DNA from: an uncultured Flavobacteriaceae bacterium
Lineage (GTDB): Bacteria; Bacteroidota; Bacteroidia; Flavobacteriales; Flavobacteriaceae
Assembly: GCA_947494205.1 (NCBI GenBank)
Contig: CANLUH010000005.1
Span: 310,001-374,000 of the forward strand
DNA length: 64,000 bases
Direction: 5' to 3'
Both the position numbers and the translations under genes were made by a program. This document shows positions 7,756 to 16,551 of this stretch, piece after piece (position 1 is the stretch's first letter; each line of letters opens with the position of its first letter). The notes under the pieces were generated by a model that made no database searches, was not told the DNA's origin, and was given only the letters and a program-made list of their open reading frames with translations.

Positions 7756-10569
7756 ATGTATTCAGTACCATTACGATTGCATTATGCATTATTGTTATGT
7801 TTCTTAATCTCATCTTTTAGATGTGTAGCAACTAATAGGTTAAATACAGTACAACAAGACACGACTCTAGTAAAGGCAAGTGAGGTAGCAAAACAGTTAG
7901 AGGCAGAAGGAAAATACGAAGACTTAGCTGTGTTTTGTAAACAAGAACTGAAGAAGCTACTTAATGCTAAAGTTAAAGATAGTTTAGAAATAGCGGCATT
8001 AAGCTTTTGTCAATTTGGAGCAAAGGCCCATTTTAGAGATTATTTAGGAAGTATAAAAAGTACAGCATTAGGCATTAAACACTGCCCCAAAACGCAAGCA
8101 GGTTTAGAGTTAAAAGGTATGTTATACTATAAAAAGGCCTATGCGGAAGCAGATTTAGTTTTTGTAAAACGAAGCCTAAAGAGTATGCAAAAGGCGGCAC
8201 GATTATTATCGGATTTAGAAAAACCTAACGGAGATTACAGTATAGGCGCTTATGCTTTTTTGTCTCAGAGCGCAGCTTACAATGGTGATTTAGAAGAGGC
8301 TAAACGTTATTTAAGGCTTGCAGAACGTATGTATTTAAAGGATAAAAAAGCTATAGATTGGGCAAGGACAGAAGTAGACGGCGGTTACAATAGATATGAA
8401 GTTATTTTGCCATATAAAAAAATATATGCCTTTACTCAAGTCGCAAATGCCGTAAAAGATACTACGGTTACTAACTTAATGGAAACATTAGAAGCCTTGC
8501 ACAAAAAACCAGAGTTTAACATAAAATACGAAAGTATATTTTACACAGCAGCATTAAACCATATCGGCAATTGGTATGCTACAAAAAATACAGAAGACTT
8601 AACAACAGCAGCAGATTTAAAGAAAGCACATTATTATATAGATAAATCTATTGATTATGTAGAAAATAAAGGCTACTCAGGCAATACATTTATATATAAG
8701 TATAATAAGTGTAAAGCCTTGGTGTTTTCTAACAGGTTAAAAGAGGCGGATGTATTAATTTCAGACTTGTTAAGTAGACTCTCTGAAAACGATGGAAAGT
8801 ATCCTTTTTTTTTAGCGCAAAAAGGACTTATAAAAGCTAGAATGCAACAAAAGGATAGTGCTCTTAGTACATTCTATAAAGCTATAAAAACAATACATAC
8901 GGGCGACTCTATATTAGCGAAAGATTACAGCAACTTTAAACCAAATCAAGTATTTGGACGTACAAAGTTAATATTACGAATAGCAGAAGAACTTAACAAG
9001 TATTATGGTAACGATGTAAAAGTACAAGCAGTAATAGCACGTTTGTATTACATGGCGTTTATACAGTTTGAAAACACTTACGACCGTTCTAAATTTAATA
9101 AAACCGATAATGAGTTATTAAGAGACATTATACAAGGTGTTTTTAAAATGAAGGCCAAAGGTTTCGGAGTTTACCATATAGACGATAACGAACTGTTAAA
9201 CCGTACAGAAACTATCCAGAATTTATTGGCTTGGCAACGCTTTAATCAAAATAGATATATTAATAGTTTACCAACGTTAGATTCTTTAAAGCAACGTAAG
9301 TTAGAGTTACGGAGCTTGCTGGTAAATGCTAAAACAAAAGGCGAGATAAAACTGCAAGATTCGTTGTATGAATGGATTAATAAAACGAAGCGTATTACAA
9401 AAGAAACTTATCCTAATTTAAATTTATTAACCGATAAGCCTTTTAATATTGAAGCCTTACAGAATACATTAAGCCTTAATACACTTGTTGTAAAGTATAT
9501 GATATTAGAGGAAGATATCGCGATTTACACTATTACAAAAGATACCGTAACTATGGTTTTGAAGCCTTGGACAACTAAAGACAAAGCAGCAGTAATAGAA
9601 TTCACTAATACGATAAAAAACCAAAAATATAATGTTGATATAGCAAACAATCTAAGTACTTTGTTATTGCCAAAAATAGCGCCTAACATAAAACGTATTA
9701 TTATAAATCCAGATGGAGAATTATACCGTTTACCGTTCGAATTACTTCATGTTGATACTACTTATCTCATAGAACAGTATAAAATAAGCTATACTTCTAA
9801 TCTAGGATTTATACATCCCGATATCGAGCCACATCACAATCAACAAAAATTAGCAATATACGTTCCAGACTACGCACAAAATAGTGTGGCTTCGGTTACA
9901 AGAACTAGTAATATTAGCACATTAGAAGGTGCGAAACAAGAAGCAGAATTAATAGCAGAACTATTTCCTTCTACTATATATTCAGGAAGCAATTTATCTA
10001 AACAAGATTTTGTAACATCAGCCTCTAAAGCTGGACTGTTACATTTGGCTATGCATACTAAAGTAGATAACGAAACCCCAGAATTGAGTCAATTGTTATT
10101 TAACGATACAAACGATAATAATTTATATTTAGAAGAATTGTACGGTCTTAATTTAAGCGCAGATTTGGCGGTTTTAAGCGCCTGTAACACTGGATTAGGA
10201 AAAGAAAATGCAGGTAGAAGTATGGAGTCGTTTCAGCGCGCATTTACATTTGCAGGTGTTCCTGCTACAGTAGCTAGTTTGTGGGAAGTGCCAGACCAAT
10301 CGACGCGACAAATTATGGAATCGTTTTATAAGTATCTTAAAAGAGGCGATACAAAATCTAAAGCCTTACAATTGGCGAAATTAGATTATATAAATAATAC
10401 TTCGCAACCTAAATTAAAGCAACCTTATTATTGGGCAGGTTTTGTACTTTATGGTGAGGATAAACCTGTAGTTGAGGTTAATGAAATAAGCAAACTTTGG
10501 TATGTATTATTATTACTAGGATTAATGTTAATTTTTGTATTACTGCTTAAGTTTAGAAAGAAAGTATAA
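7756..10569 (+). CDS. TPR-CHAT protease-fold protein with signal peptide and C-terminal membrane anchor
   Basis: 937 residues. An N-terminal signal peptide (about 1-26) is followed by helical TPR-like repeats (about 35-480), a linker, and a CHAT domain (about 640-900). The caspase-type dyad is visible: His767 in LLHLAMHT and Cys810 in LAVLSACNTG, followed by the usual SFQRAFTFAGVPATVASLW and PYYWAGFVLYG signatures. Residues 913-931 form a membrane helix ending in KFRKKV. With a Sec signal and positive C terminus, the catalytic domain is predicted to lie in the periplasm, tethered to the inner membrane. CHAT domains are related to caspases and separase; some are proteases. The locus (ECF factor, TPR membrane protein, secreted proteins) suggests a target among these, but no substrate can be read from sequence. 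No CRISPR effector is nearby. Confidence 0.88.
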   Translation: MYSVPLRLHYALLLCFLISSFRCVATNRLNTVQQDTTLVKASEVAKQLEAEGKYEDLAVFCKQELKKLLNAKVKDSLEIAALSFCQFGAKAHFRDYLGSIKSTALGIKHCPKTQAGLELKGMLYYKKAYAEADLVFVKRSLKSMQKAARLLSDLEKPNGDYSIGAYAFLSQSAAYNGDLEEAKRYLRLAERMYLKDKKAIDWARTEVDGGYNRYEVILPYKKIYAFTQVANAVKDTTVTNLMETLEALHKKPEFNIKYESIFYTAALNHIGNWYATKNTEDLTTAADLKKAHYYIDKSIDYVENKGYSGNTFIYKYNKCKALVFSNRLKEADVLISDLLSRLSENDGKYPFFLAQKGLIKARMQQKDSALSTFYKAIKTIHTGDSILAKDYSNFKPNQVFGRTKLILRIAEELNKYYGNDVKVQAVIARLYYMAFIQFENTYDRSKFNKTDNELLRDIIQGVFKMKAKGFGVYHIDDNELLNRTETIQNLLAWQRFNQNRYINSLPTLDSLKQRKLELRSLLVNAKTKGEIKLQDSLYEWINKTKRITKETYPNLNLLTDKPFNIEALQNTLSLNTLVVKYMILEEDIAIYTITKDTVTMVLKPWTTKDKAAVIEFTNTIKNQKYNVDIANNLSTLLLPKIAPNIKRIIINPDGELYRLPFELLHVDTTYLIEQYKISYTSNLGFIHPDIEPHHNQQKLAIYVPDYAQNSVASVTRTSNISTLEGAKQEAELIAELFPSTIYSGSNLSKQDFVTSASKAGLLHLAMHTKVDNETPELSQLLFNDTNDNNLYLEELYGLNLSADLAVLSACNTGLGKENAGRSMESFQRAFTFAGVPATVASLWEVPDQSTRQIMESFYKYLKRGDTKSKALQLAKLDYINNTSQPKLKQPYYWAGFVLYGEDKPVVEVNEISKLWYVLLLLGLMLIFVLLLKFRKKV

Positions 10570-10581
10570 AAAAGTGTGCCA

Positions 10582-11181
10582 TTAACAATTTTTATATTTA
10601 TCGTGTAAACCTTTGTTTTGTAAAATCATAGGCTTTATTTTTTCTAATCGAGACAGTTTGGTCGCTTCACGTTTAGCGCTAGCTATATGTTCACAGTACT
10701 CTCTTTGTTTAGAAGGCGATAGTGCATTAAATGCCGTTTGTAGAGCAGTGTCTTTTTCTAATTCAGTATTTAATTCTTCTGGAATAATGGTTTCTTTTTT
10801 AGAACGGTCTGGTTTTATTTCTTTCCCTAATTCCTGATTTTCTATTGCTTCTTTTACATAAGCCAATACAATAGCTTTATCTATCGTTTCAATAGACTCA
10901 AAACGCATTTGTCGTAAGGCTTTGGTTTTATTTTCTTGTGCATTAACTAATAGCTGTTGCTCATCTTTTAAAAACACACCATTAAAAAACCAAATACCAA
11001 AATGGTTTTTAAAGGCACCTAAACCCACAACATTTTTTCCTTTTAAAGCATATACAGGCGCATTCCACTTAACGGTTTCTTCTAATACTGTTGTATTTAT
11101 AATAGCTCTAAGCAATGTTAAAGCTTCTCCAAAATGAGCGTTGTTTTCTATGTATTCTTCAACAGAGTATACTTTTTTCAT
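10582..11181 (-). CDS. YdeI/OmpD-associated family protein with DUF1801 domain
   Basis: 199 residues. The N-terminal half (about 10-115) is a DUF1801-like alpha/beta domain (ETVKWNAPVYALKGKNVVGLGAFKNH is the typical start; short form VKWNAPVY and FGIWFFNG). The C-terminal half (about 135-195) has the YdeI-type ending with ALSPSKQREY, HIASAKREATK and RLEKIKPMI, which is diagnostic. The family is cytoplasmic and small; a role in stress or iron-related responses has been proposed for relatives but nothing specific can be read here. Its leader holds a 68-bp element (11202-11269) also found before the NTF2-like gene at 63687. It converges with the CHAT gene with only 12 bases between stops. Confidence 0.82.
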   Translation of the reverse strand: MKKVYSVEEYIENNAHFGEALTLLRAIINTTVLEETVKWNAPVYALKGKNVVGLGAFKNHFGIWFFNGVFLKDEQQLLVNAQENKTKALRQMRFESIETIDKAIVLAYVKEAIENQELGKEIKPDRSKKETIIPEELNTELEKDTALQTAFNALSPSKQREYCEHIASAKREATKLSRLEKIKPMILQNKGLHDKYKNC

Positions 11182-11201
11182 GTGTTTTTCTATTGGTTTT
11201 C

Positions 11202-11269
11202 AATGGTGACATGCTGTTAGCAATTAATCACTCCCTTGGGTGATAACCATTTTAGCATGCTCGTTTCAT
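11202..11269 (-). promoter_or_regulatory. 68-bp leader element, copy A (shared with 63597-63664)
   Basis: On the minus strand this 68-base stretch matches the plus-strand stretch 63597-63664 at 54 of 68 positions without gaps, with 21 identical bases at its 5' end (from atgaaacgagcatgct). It ends 20 bases before the ATG of the YdeI/DUF1801 gene; the other copy ends 22 bases before its gene. It contains two AGCATG motifs 46 bases apart and an imperfect TTATCAC/GTGATtAA dyad. Confidence 0.6.
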
Positions 11270-11279
11270 AATACTAATG

Positions 11280-12218
11280 TTAATTCCAGTAGGTAATGGT
11301 TCTCGTTTCTACATAAATTGGTTTAAACGTTTTCGAACTTGGGGTATGGGACTTTAAAGCTACGGTTTTTTTTATCCAATTGCCAATAGCATCAAAATTG
11401 TATTCAATATTTAGCTCTTTGGAAAGTACATTATTTTCATAATGTTTTTCATGTATTGGGTTGTAATACCTGTCGAAAGTAGTCTCTTTCATCAAATATT
11501 CTATACCGTCATCAGCGATATTATATTCTGTGATTTTTGAAATGGTATCACCATCATAATCGTATATCGTTTTTATTCTAAAAAAGGTTGAGCCATTTAT
11601 AGACTCAATAAGGCTTCCATTGATGTTGTATTTGTAACTATTAATTATAGTACGGCTTTTATTAGTAACAGTTTCTTTAGCTAATTTATTTTTACTAGTG
11701 TAACTGTATAGAACTTTACTAGTGTCTTGTTGTTCTATTCTAAGCTGTTGCGTCATATTATAGCTTTCATTAAAAGTAGAAATGAATGTAGAATATAAAC
11801 TGTTATTAATAGTTGAATGTACTGTTTCTGTTTTTGCAATAGAGTCTTTTGTTATGGTTTGCACCATAAGTTCAGGAAACACTTTACCAGTAGTTGTAGA
11901 TTGTATTAGGTTATTATTAGAGTCGTAAACCATTTTAGTGGTCTGCTGTGTATTTCCGAAGAAATCAAAATAAGTGCTACTTTTAATATTACCAGCAATA
12001 GTATACATTTCTTTAAAAACTGGAACAGGTTTATCTGTTTTATTGGTGTTTATGGTATCTATATTAGCTCTAAACTGTTGTAACGTTTTTACGTTTTTAT
12101 ATAAGTTTTTAATTTCCAAATCATTCTTGAAATCTGAGTATTTTGGGGTAATATCAAATTCTTTTTTACAACTGATGAAGAGTAATAATATCGATGAGAT
12201 GAGTACTAGTTGTTTCAT
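11280..12218 (-). CDS. RHS/YD-repeat-like lipoprotein
   Basis: 312 residues, lipoprotein signal peptide with lipobox LLFISC (Cys near residue 17). The body is beta-rich with YD-like signatures: MVYDSNNNLIQS, YKYNINGSLIES, IYDYDGDTISKI and a final YNFDAIGNWIKK, typical of short flavobacterial RHS-like lipoproteins. No toxin or nuclease domain follows, so it is not a complete RHS toxin. It begins 8 bases after the Thg1 gene stop and may be transcribed with it, though a functional connection is doubtful. Likely anchored in the periplasm or on the surface; role unknown. Confidence 0.65.
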   Translation of the reverse strand: MKQLVLISSILLLFISCKKEFDITPKYSDFKNDLEIKNLYKNVKTLQQFRANIDTINTNKTDKPVPVFKEMYTIAGNIKSSTYFDFFGNTQQTTKMVYDSNNNLIQSTTTGKVFPELMVQTITKDSIAKTETVHSTINNSLYSTFISTFNESYNMTQQLRIEQQDTSKVLYSYTSKNKLAKETVTNKSRTIINSYKYNINGSLIESINGSTFFRIKTIYDYDGDTISKITEYNIADDGIEYLMKETTFDRYYNPIHEKHYENNVLSKELNIEYNFDAIGNWIKKTVALKSHTPSSKTFKPIYVETRTITYWN

Positions 12219-12226
12219 TTAGAACG

Positions 12227-13000
12227 TTAGTTTTTATTGTTTTTCTGTGATAAAATAGTTGATACAAAAGTATTGTAATGGTCTCCCATAGGTAAATTCA
12301 TGTCTACTGTAATTTCTTTTCTATGAGCAAATTCTGTTTGTTGTTTTACAGGATTCCATCCTTCTTTTTTTACAGTTGACCAATAGAATCCAATGCCCCT
12401 TTTTTGCCAATTTGGGAGATTATTAAAGTTAATACCACTACTAAACAATAATTCGTTTTTAAAGCTTGTAGATTGCCCTTCAATAGCTTTAGTCGCTTCT
12501 GTAGAAGATTTACCTTGTTTGCGAAGTAGCCAATAACAATGTGCATTTAATGCATTTCTATGAGCATCTTCGTTACGCCATCTAAAATAATCAATAACAT
12601 CTTCTTGTCTAGGGAGTTGAGAAATTCTACAATCGAAAGCACCTACGGCTCCTAATAAAGTTGAAAATTTGGCACTTGCTTCACCAGCTAGAACTGAATT
12701 GTATTTTCTTAATTTTCTTGAAAACAAATCATTATTAATATCGAATAGTAATGAAATTTCATCACTTTCTGTAAAACCATAAATGACTTTAAAACCACAG
12801 TTCATAAGATGAAGTACAGTCTGTACCATCATATCTCTAAACTTTTCATCGAAAGGCCGCTCAAAATCATGAGTTTCTTTAGTTAATTTTGTGAAACTTC
12901 TACCGTCTATTCTTGCTACCATATATATGTTTGGAGGTACGCAAAAGTCGTGAGCAGTTTCATAAACACGAAGTTTTTTATCTAGATCATCAAATTTCAT
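12227..13000 (-). CDS. Thg1-like 3'-5' RNA polymerase (tRNA-His guanylyltransferase family)
   Basis: 257 residues. The family adds nucleotides to the 5' end of tRNA in the 3'-5' direction; bacterial members (TLPs) mainly repair 5'-truncated tRNAs rather than adding G-1. Visible marks are the metal-binding Asp32 in ARIDGRSF and Asp80 in TESDEISLL, the GEASAKFS segment, and HRNALNAHCYWLLRKQGK with the conserved His/Asn. Length and motif order are those of complete family members. The upstream kinase-like gene overlaps it by 11 bases, so both proteins are probably made together and may act on the same RNA ends. Confidence 0.92.
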   Translation of the reverse strand: MKFDDLDKKLRVYETAHDFCVPPNIYMVARIDGRSFTKLTKETHDFERPFDEKFRDMMVQTVLHLMNCGFKVIYGFTESDEISLLFDINNDLFSRKLRKYNSVLAGEASAKFSTLLGAVGAFDCRISQLPRQEDVIDYFRWRNEDAHRNALNAHCYWLLRKQGKSSTEATKAIEGQSTSFKNELLFSSGINFNNLPNWQKRGIGFYWSTVKKEGWNPVKQQTEFAHRKEITVDMNLPMGDHYNTFVSTILSQKNNKN

Positions 13001-13436
13001 TCTTCCATTCAGATATTATAAATTCATTATTTAGTATGGATACATAATAGAGCTCATCAAACCCTTCGCTATAAGTAGGTAATTGTAATTTTTTGTTACA
13101 ACCTTTGATGCCTATGTCTGGAATTCTGGCTTTACCTTGTCGTTGACTATTTCTTTTTAGAGCCTCTTCTAAAGAAGAGTTAAAATAGTAACCTACAACC
13201 TTATATTTTTTTTGCTTTGCAATGTCTATAAATGCCAGTCTGTCTTTTACTTCGGGATTTGTATTATCTATAACAAATTTAGATTGTGTGTCTAAACAAG
13301 TTTGTAAAAAACGCTGCAACTTATTTCTAGTATTTAACAAATCGAGACTTAAACGCACATGAGAATTAAAGAAATTCTGCTTGTAAAAAGTAGATTTTCC
13401 TGTGGCTTGAATTCCTATAAATAATACAGCTTCCAT
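12990..13436 (-). CDS. P-loop kinase related to polynucleotide kinase
   Basis: 148 residues. A Walker A motif sits at 8-16 (GIQATGKST), followed by a RLSLDLL segment, and VIDNTNP (about 78-84), which is the usual arrangement in the 5' polynucleotide kinase/PNKP clan, and a lid-like KRNSQRQGKARIPD region. Such enzymes move phosphate from ATP to 5'-OH ends of RNA or DNA. It overlaps the Thg1-type gene by 11 bases in the same operon, which supports a role in preparing tRNA 5' ends for that polymerase; this is inference. It could also act on another small substrate. Confidence 0.75.
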   Translation of the reverse strand: MEAVLFIGIQATGKSTFYKQNFFNSHVRLSLDLLNTRNKLQRFLQTCLDTQSKFVIDNTNPEVKDRLAFIDIAKQKKYKVVGYYFNSSLEEALKRNSQRQGKARIPDIGIKGCNKKLQLPTYSEGFDELYYVSILNNEFIISEWKNEI

Positions 13437-13517
13437 TCAATTTATCTATTAGTAGTAAACGAAGGTCGTCTATTTTAACAAATTATTCAAAAATATGAAT
13501 ACTCTTAAATTGAAGTT

Positions 13518-14120
13518 TTATTTTTTCTGAAATATACCAAATAACTCATTCCCTTGTCTAGCTTCTATAGAATTATAGCATGTTTCGAAGGTGTTTATAT
13601 TGAAATAAGGTGATAGGTAGTTTATATACTCTTCTTTAGTGCCTCCGAATGGACGTTTTTCCATATCTCCCGTTAAAGGAATATTAAACCATAGACCTAC
13701 AAGTTTACCATTAGTATTTAAAAGAGATTGCATTTTTTGTGCATACTGTTCACGATTATCTTGAGTAGGAGTGAAGGAACAGAAAAAGGTTTGTTCTAGT
13801 ATTAAATCGTAGTTATTACTATGTTCAAAAAAATCACCTTCTATTAGTTGATTTTTAGGGAAATTAGGAACTCTAGTTTTTAACGTTTTTAATGGCGCTT
13901 CTGCTATATCTAGTACATGAACGTTTTTAAATCCATTATTAAATAAATACTCTGCTTCGTAGGCGTTTCCTGCTCCAGGAATTAATATTTTTAAAGTTTT
14001 ATTTTCAATTTGGTCTATATACGTTTTTAATGGCGTAGAAGGCGAACCGATATCCCAACCTGTTCTATTGTCTTCATAGCGTAGCGACCAATAGTCTTTT
14101 TCTTGTTTTGAGTTTGACAT
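13518..14120 (-). CDS. SAM-dependent methyltransferase, thiopurine methyltransferase family
   Basis: 200 residues. The start DYWSLRYEDNRTGWDIG and the following SP-TPL are typical of the TPMT/TehB-like group. The SAM loop is ILIPGAGNAYEAEYL (about 44-58), the acidic adenosine-binding residue is in VLDIAEAPL, and motif IV appears as EQTFFCSF. Complete length for the family. In flavobacteria such proteins are thought to detoxify thiol, selenium or tellurium compounds, but substrate cannot be told from the sequence. 81 bases separate it from the kinase gene downstream. Confidence 0.85.
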   Translation of the reverse strand: MSNSKQEKDYWSLRYEDNRTGWDIGSPSTPLKTYIDQIENKTLKILIPGAGNAYEAEYLFNNGFKNVHVLDIAEAPLKTLKTRVPNFPKNQLIEGDFFEHSNNYDLILEQTFFCSFTPTQDNREQYAQKMQSLLNTNGKLVGLWFNIPLTGDMEKRPFGGTKEEYINYLSPYFNINTFETCYNSIEARQGNELFGIFQKK

Positions 14121-14180
14121 TTATATAGAATGTTGCTATTTATCAAACTAAGTTACTATTAAAAAAGAAAATCTTAAAGA

Positions 14181-15200
14181 TTAATTAATAGTTTCAACCT
14201 TAAAAGTATAAGTAGCAATAAGGTCTTTTTTTATATAGAAGTGTACATCATAAAAGCCAGTGCTATTAAATTGATGATTAAAAGCTAATGCAGGCGTATT
14301 AATCCTTATGTTTTTTGGGTGTATGGTTTTACTATTATAACCATCATCTATTACAAGAGAAATGTCTTTATCTGTTATAGGTTTTAGTAATGTGTATTTA
14401 AAGTCTACAGTTGTATGTTTTGTAATGACATGATGCATTGTTTTTGGCGTTTCATGTAATTCTAAATTGGTATAGGCTTTACTATAGATTATAGGAGCGT
14501 TTATAAATGTTTCAAAATTTGGTGTTCTCTCTTCCAAAAGAAACCATTTAGAGTCTGTAGGAAAGTGATTTATAGCAAATAATTCTGGGTTTGTTAGAAA
14601 ATACCCATTGTTGTATTGAAATATAAAAGCATTTGTTTTAGGGCTTGGTATACCACTTGCCCAAGTGGGGTCGCATAAATACCATTTGTTGTTTAATTGT
14701 ATAGCATTCCAAGAATGATTAGGTGCATTTAGTTTTTCTACATCTGTAGTACTTGTTCTACCATATCCATTAATAATTTTACATTTTAAATTGGCTAAAG
14801 TGGAGAGTTCTTTTACAATGTACGCATAGCCTGTACAGATTGTTTTTTCACGCTTTAAAAGTTTTCGGAAGATTTCTTTGGTAACACGCGTGTTCCAATC
14901 CTCTAGTTTTTTACTGTTGTGTTGTAGTTGTCGTCGTTTTCTACTATTTTTTAAGTAGAGATTGTAGTCGTTTGCAATGTTAGTACATACCCAAAGATAT
15001 ATGGCTCTAAATTTTTCGACATCTGTAGTAAGGTTAGCTGTTAATTTATGAGCGAGTTGCGGTAAATTACTAAGCCCTTCATGTTTGTTTGCTAAGGCAA
15101 TACTATCTGCTTTATAGAAGTTTACAGTTCCAAAATCAGAAAGTTGCGCATAAGACTGAAATACAACGATAAAGGGCAAAATATACCACAGTGTTTTCAT
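14181..15200 (-). CDS. Secreted transglutaminase-like domain protein
   Basis: 339 residues with a signal peptide ending SYAQ (about residue 19). Residues 60-190 form a transglutaminase-like (papain-fold) domain with a complete triad: Cys122 in KTICTGYAYIV, His162 in NHSWNAIQ and Asp177 in LCDPTW. The FRAIYLWVCTNI segment before the Cys is the usual lead-in of the family. Residues 220-339 form a beta-rich C-terminal domain. Relatives act as peptidases or amidases on peptides and cell wall in the periplasm. The CarboxypepD_reg-like gene ends 10 bases upstream, so the two may be co-transcribed. Confidence 0.85.
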   Translation of the reverse strand: MKTLWYILPFIVVFQSYAQLSDFGTVNFYKADSIALANKHEGLSNLPQLAHKLTANLTTDVEKFRAIYLWVCTNIANDYNLYLKNSRKRRQLQHNSKKLEDWNTRVTKEIFRKLLKREKTICTGYAYIVKELSTLANLKCKIINGYGRTSTTDVEKLNAPNHSWNAIQLNNKWYLCDPTWASGIPSPKTNAFIFQYNNGYFLTNPELFAINHFPTDSKWFLLEERTPNFETFINAPIIYSKAYTNLELHETPKTMHHVITKHTTVDFKYTLLKPITDKDISLVIDDGYNSKTIHPKNIRINTPALAFNHQFNSTGFYDVHFYIKKDLIATYTFKVETIN

Positions 15201-15210
15201 CTATTTCGTA

Positions 15211-15654
15211 TTATTTTTTACGCTTAGATTTATAAGGTTTGTCTGTTTGTAGTGCACCTACAACCTCAATAGCATCCGTAGTTAATACCAAATTAATAAC
15301 GGTGTTATTTTTATCTATTTTAATTTCGATTTCTTCGTAACCAATGTAGCTAAATAATAAAACGTCTCCTGTTTTTAGTGGCTTCGGAAATGTAAACGCT
15401 CCGTTTTTATCTGTAGCAGTACCTATAACTGTTCCTTTTTTAATAATACTAACACCTTCTAAACGTTCAAACTCATCAGCAACTGTTCCTGTAACGGTTA
15501 ATTCTTGTTCAGCTTGAGTAGTAGATGTTGTTGCAGTATTTTGCGCTTGCATAGTGTTAGAAAAGAGTAGCGTTATCATAACGATACCAATAATGCCAAA
15601 GGTACTTTTAAAAGCGCCTAATGTTGTCTGTGTGAAATTCAATTGTTTTGTCAT
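15211..15654 (-). CDS. CarboxypepD_reg-like domain protein
   Basis: 147 residues. A long signal peptide region (hydrophobic about 19-36, ending MQAQ) is followed by a Ser/Thr/Gln-rich spacer and one carboxypeptidase-regulatory-like beta-sandwich (about 50-130: VTGTVADEFERLEGVSI, GTATDKNGAFTFP, DVLLFSYIGYEE). This is the small domain seen at the N terminus of SusC-type receptors, but here it stands alone with a basic KPYKSKRKK tail. Likely a periplasmic or outer-membrane adaptor; function unknown. It precedes the transglutaminase-like gene. Confidence 0.78.
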   Translation of the reverse strand: MTKQLNFTQTTLGAFKSTFGIIGIVMITLLFSNTMQAQNTATTSTTQAEQELTVTGTVADEFERLEGVSIIKKGTVIGTATDKNGAFTFPKPLKTGDVLLFSYIGYEEIEIKIDKNNTVINLVLTTDAIEVVGALQTDKPYKSKRKK

Positions 15655-15814
15655 AATATATATTGTTTTTTATCAAATCTAAAAACTAAGCTTAGGAGTT
15701 ACAAACGCTATTGAGTTATCTCTTGGTTTTAATAAGAGAACGCGTCTTTTCATTGAGTAAGCTATTTTACTAACACTCAAAGATACTAAATATAGTGTTC
15801 TGCTCAATAGGTAT

Positions 15815-16501
15815 TTAGTAATCTATATTGTCTTGAAAGTACAATCTCTCATTCGTTAAATCGAAAGCACATAGATGGCCTAAACCATGTATTTTACCTT
15901 GGTGCATAAACACACCACAATCTATGTTCAATACTTGTGTTGTTTTATAATTAGAAAACTGTGCTTCAATCTCCTGTTTTGTTAATGGCGTGTGACCATG
16001 AATAATGATTTTATTTTTCAACCATTTGTAATCTATCTCTTGGTACCAGTTTCGTATCCAAATTAAGTCCTCTTTAGATTGCAGCGGATTATCTGTATTA
16101 AAATTCAACCCCGCATGTACAGCTATAAAGTGATCCTCTATATGGTAAAAAGGTAATTGCTTGCAAAATTCTATATAGTGTTGAGGTAGCTCTTTTAAGT
16201 GATCAATCTTAAAGCTAGATTTAAACGCTTCGTCTGCCATATCGTGCCAGCCTTTTTCGGTTTCTGCTATATAATCGTTTATTAGTAGTTGTTCGTGATT
16301 TCCTGTCAAGGTAATTAGTGTATACCCGTCGTTTTTTAAATTTAGTATAGCATCTATGACGCCTTTAGAGTCTGGGCCTCTATTAATATAATCTCCTAAA
16401 AAATAAAGGGTATCTTGTTTTGTTATTTGTAGTTGTTGCAATAGTGCTGTTAACGTTTTTAAACAGCCATGTATGTCTCCAATAAAAAGTTGTCTGTGCA
16501 T
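15815..16501 (-). CDS. Metallophosphoesterase, PPP-type serine/threonine phosphatase
   Basis: 228 residues. The two-metal site motifs are all present in order: GDIHG at 8-12, GDYINRG at 36-42 (the usual Asp of GDxxDRG is Asn40 here), GNHE at 67-70, a later HAG and HGHTP. The arrangement matches bacterial PrpA/B- and ApaH-like enzymes that remove phosphate from proteins or cleave dinucleoside polyphosphates. Cytoplasmic, no signal peptide. Substrate not predictable. About 50 bases separate it from the membrane protein gene upstream. Confidence 0.88.
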   Translation of the reverse strand: MHRQLFIGDIHGCLKTLTALLQQLQITKQDTLYFLGDYINRGPDSKGVIDAILNLKNDGYTLITLTGNHEQLLINDYIAETEKGWHDMADEAFKSSFKIDHLKELPQHYIEFCKQLPFYHIEDHFIAVHAGLNFNTDNPLQSKEDLIWIRNWYQEIDYKWLKNKIIIHGHTPLTKQEIEAQFSNYKTTQVLNIDCGVFMHQGKIHGLGHLCAFDLTNERLYFQDNIDY

Positions 16502-16551
16502 TGTTTTAGTGATTTAAGACGTTAGAAAATTAGTATCGAATGCTATGCTTC

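Noticed and set aside
7756-10569. TPR-CHAT protein as part of a CRISPR-Craspase system
   Set aside because: There is no gRAMP/Cas7-11 gene, no CRISPR array, and this protein has a signal peptide and membrane anchor.
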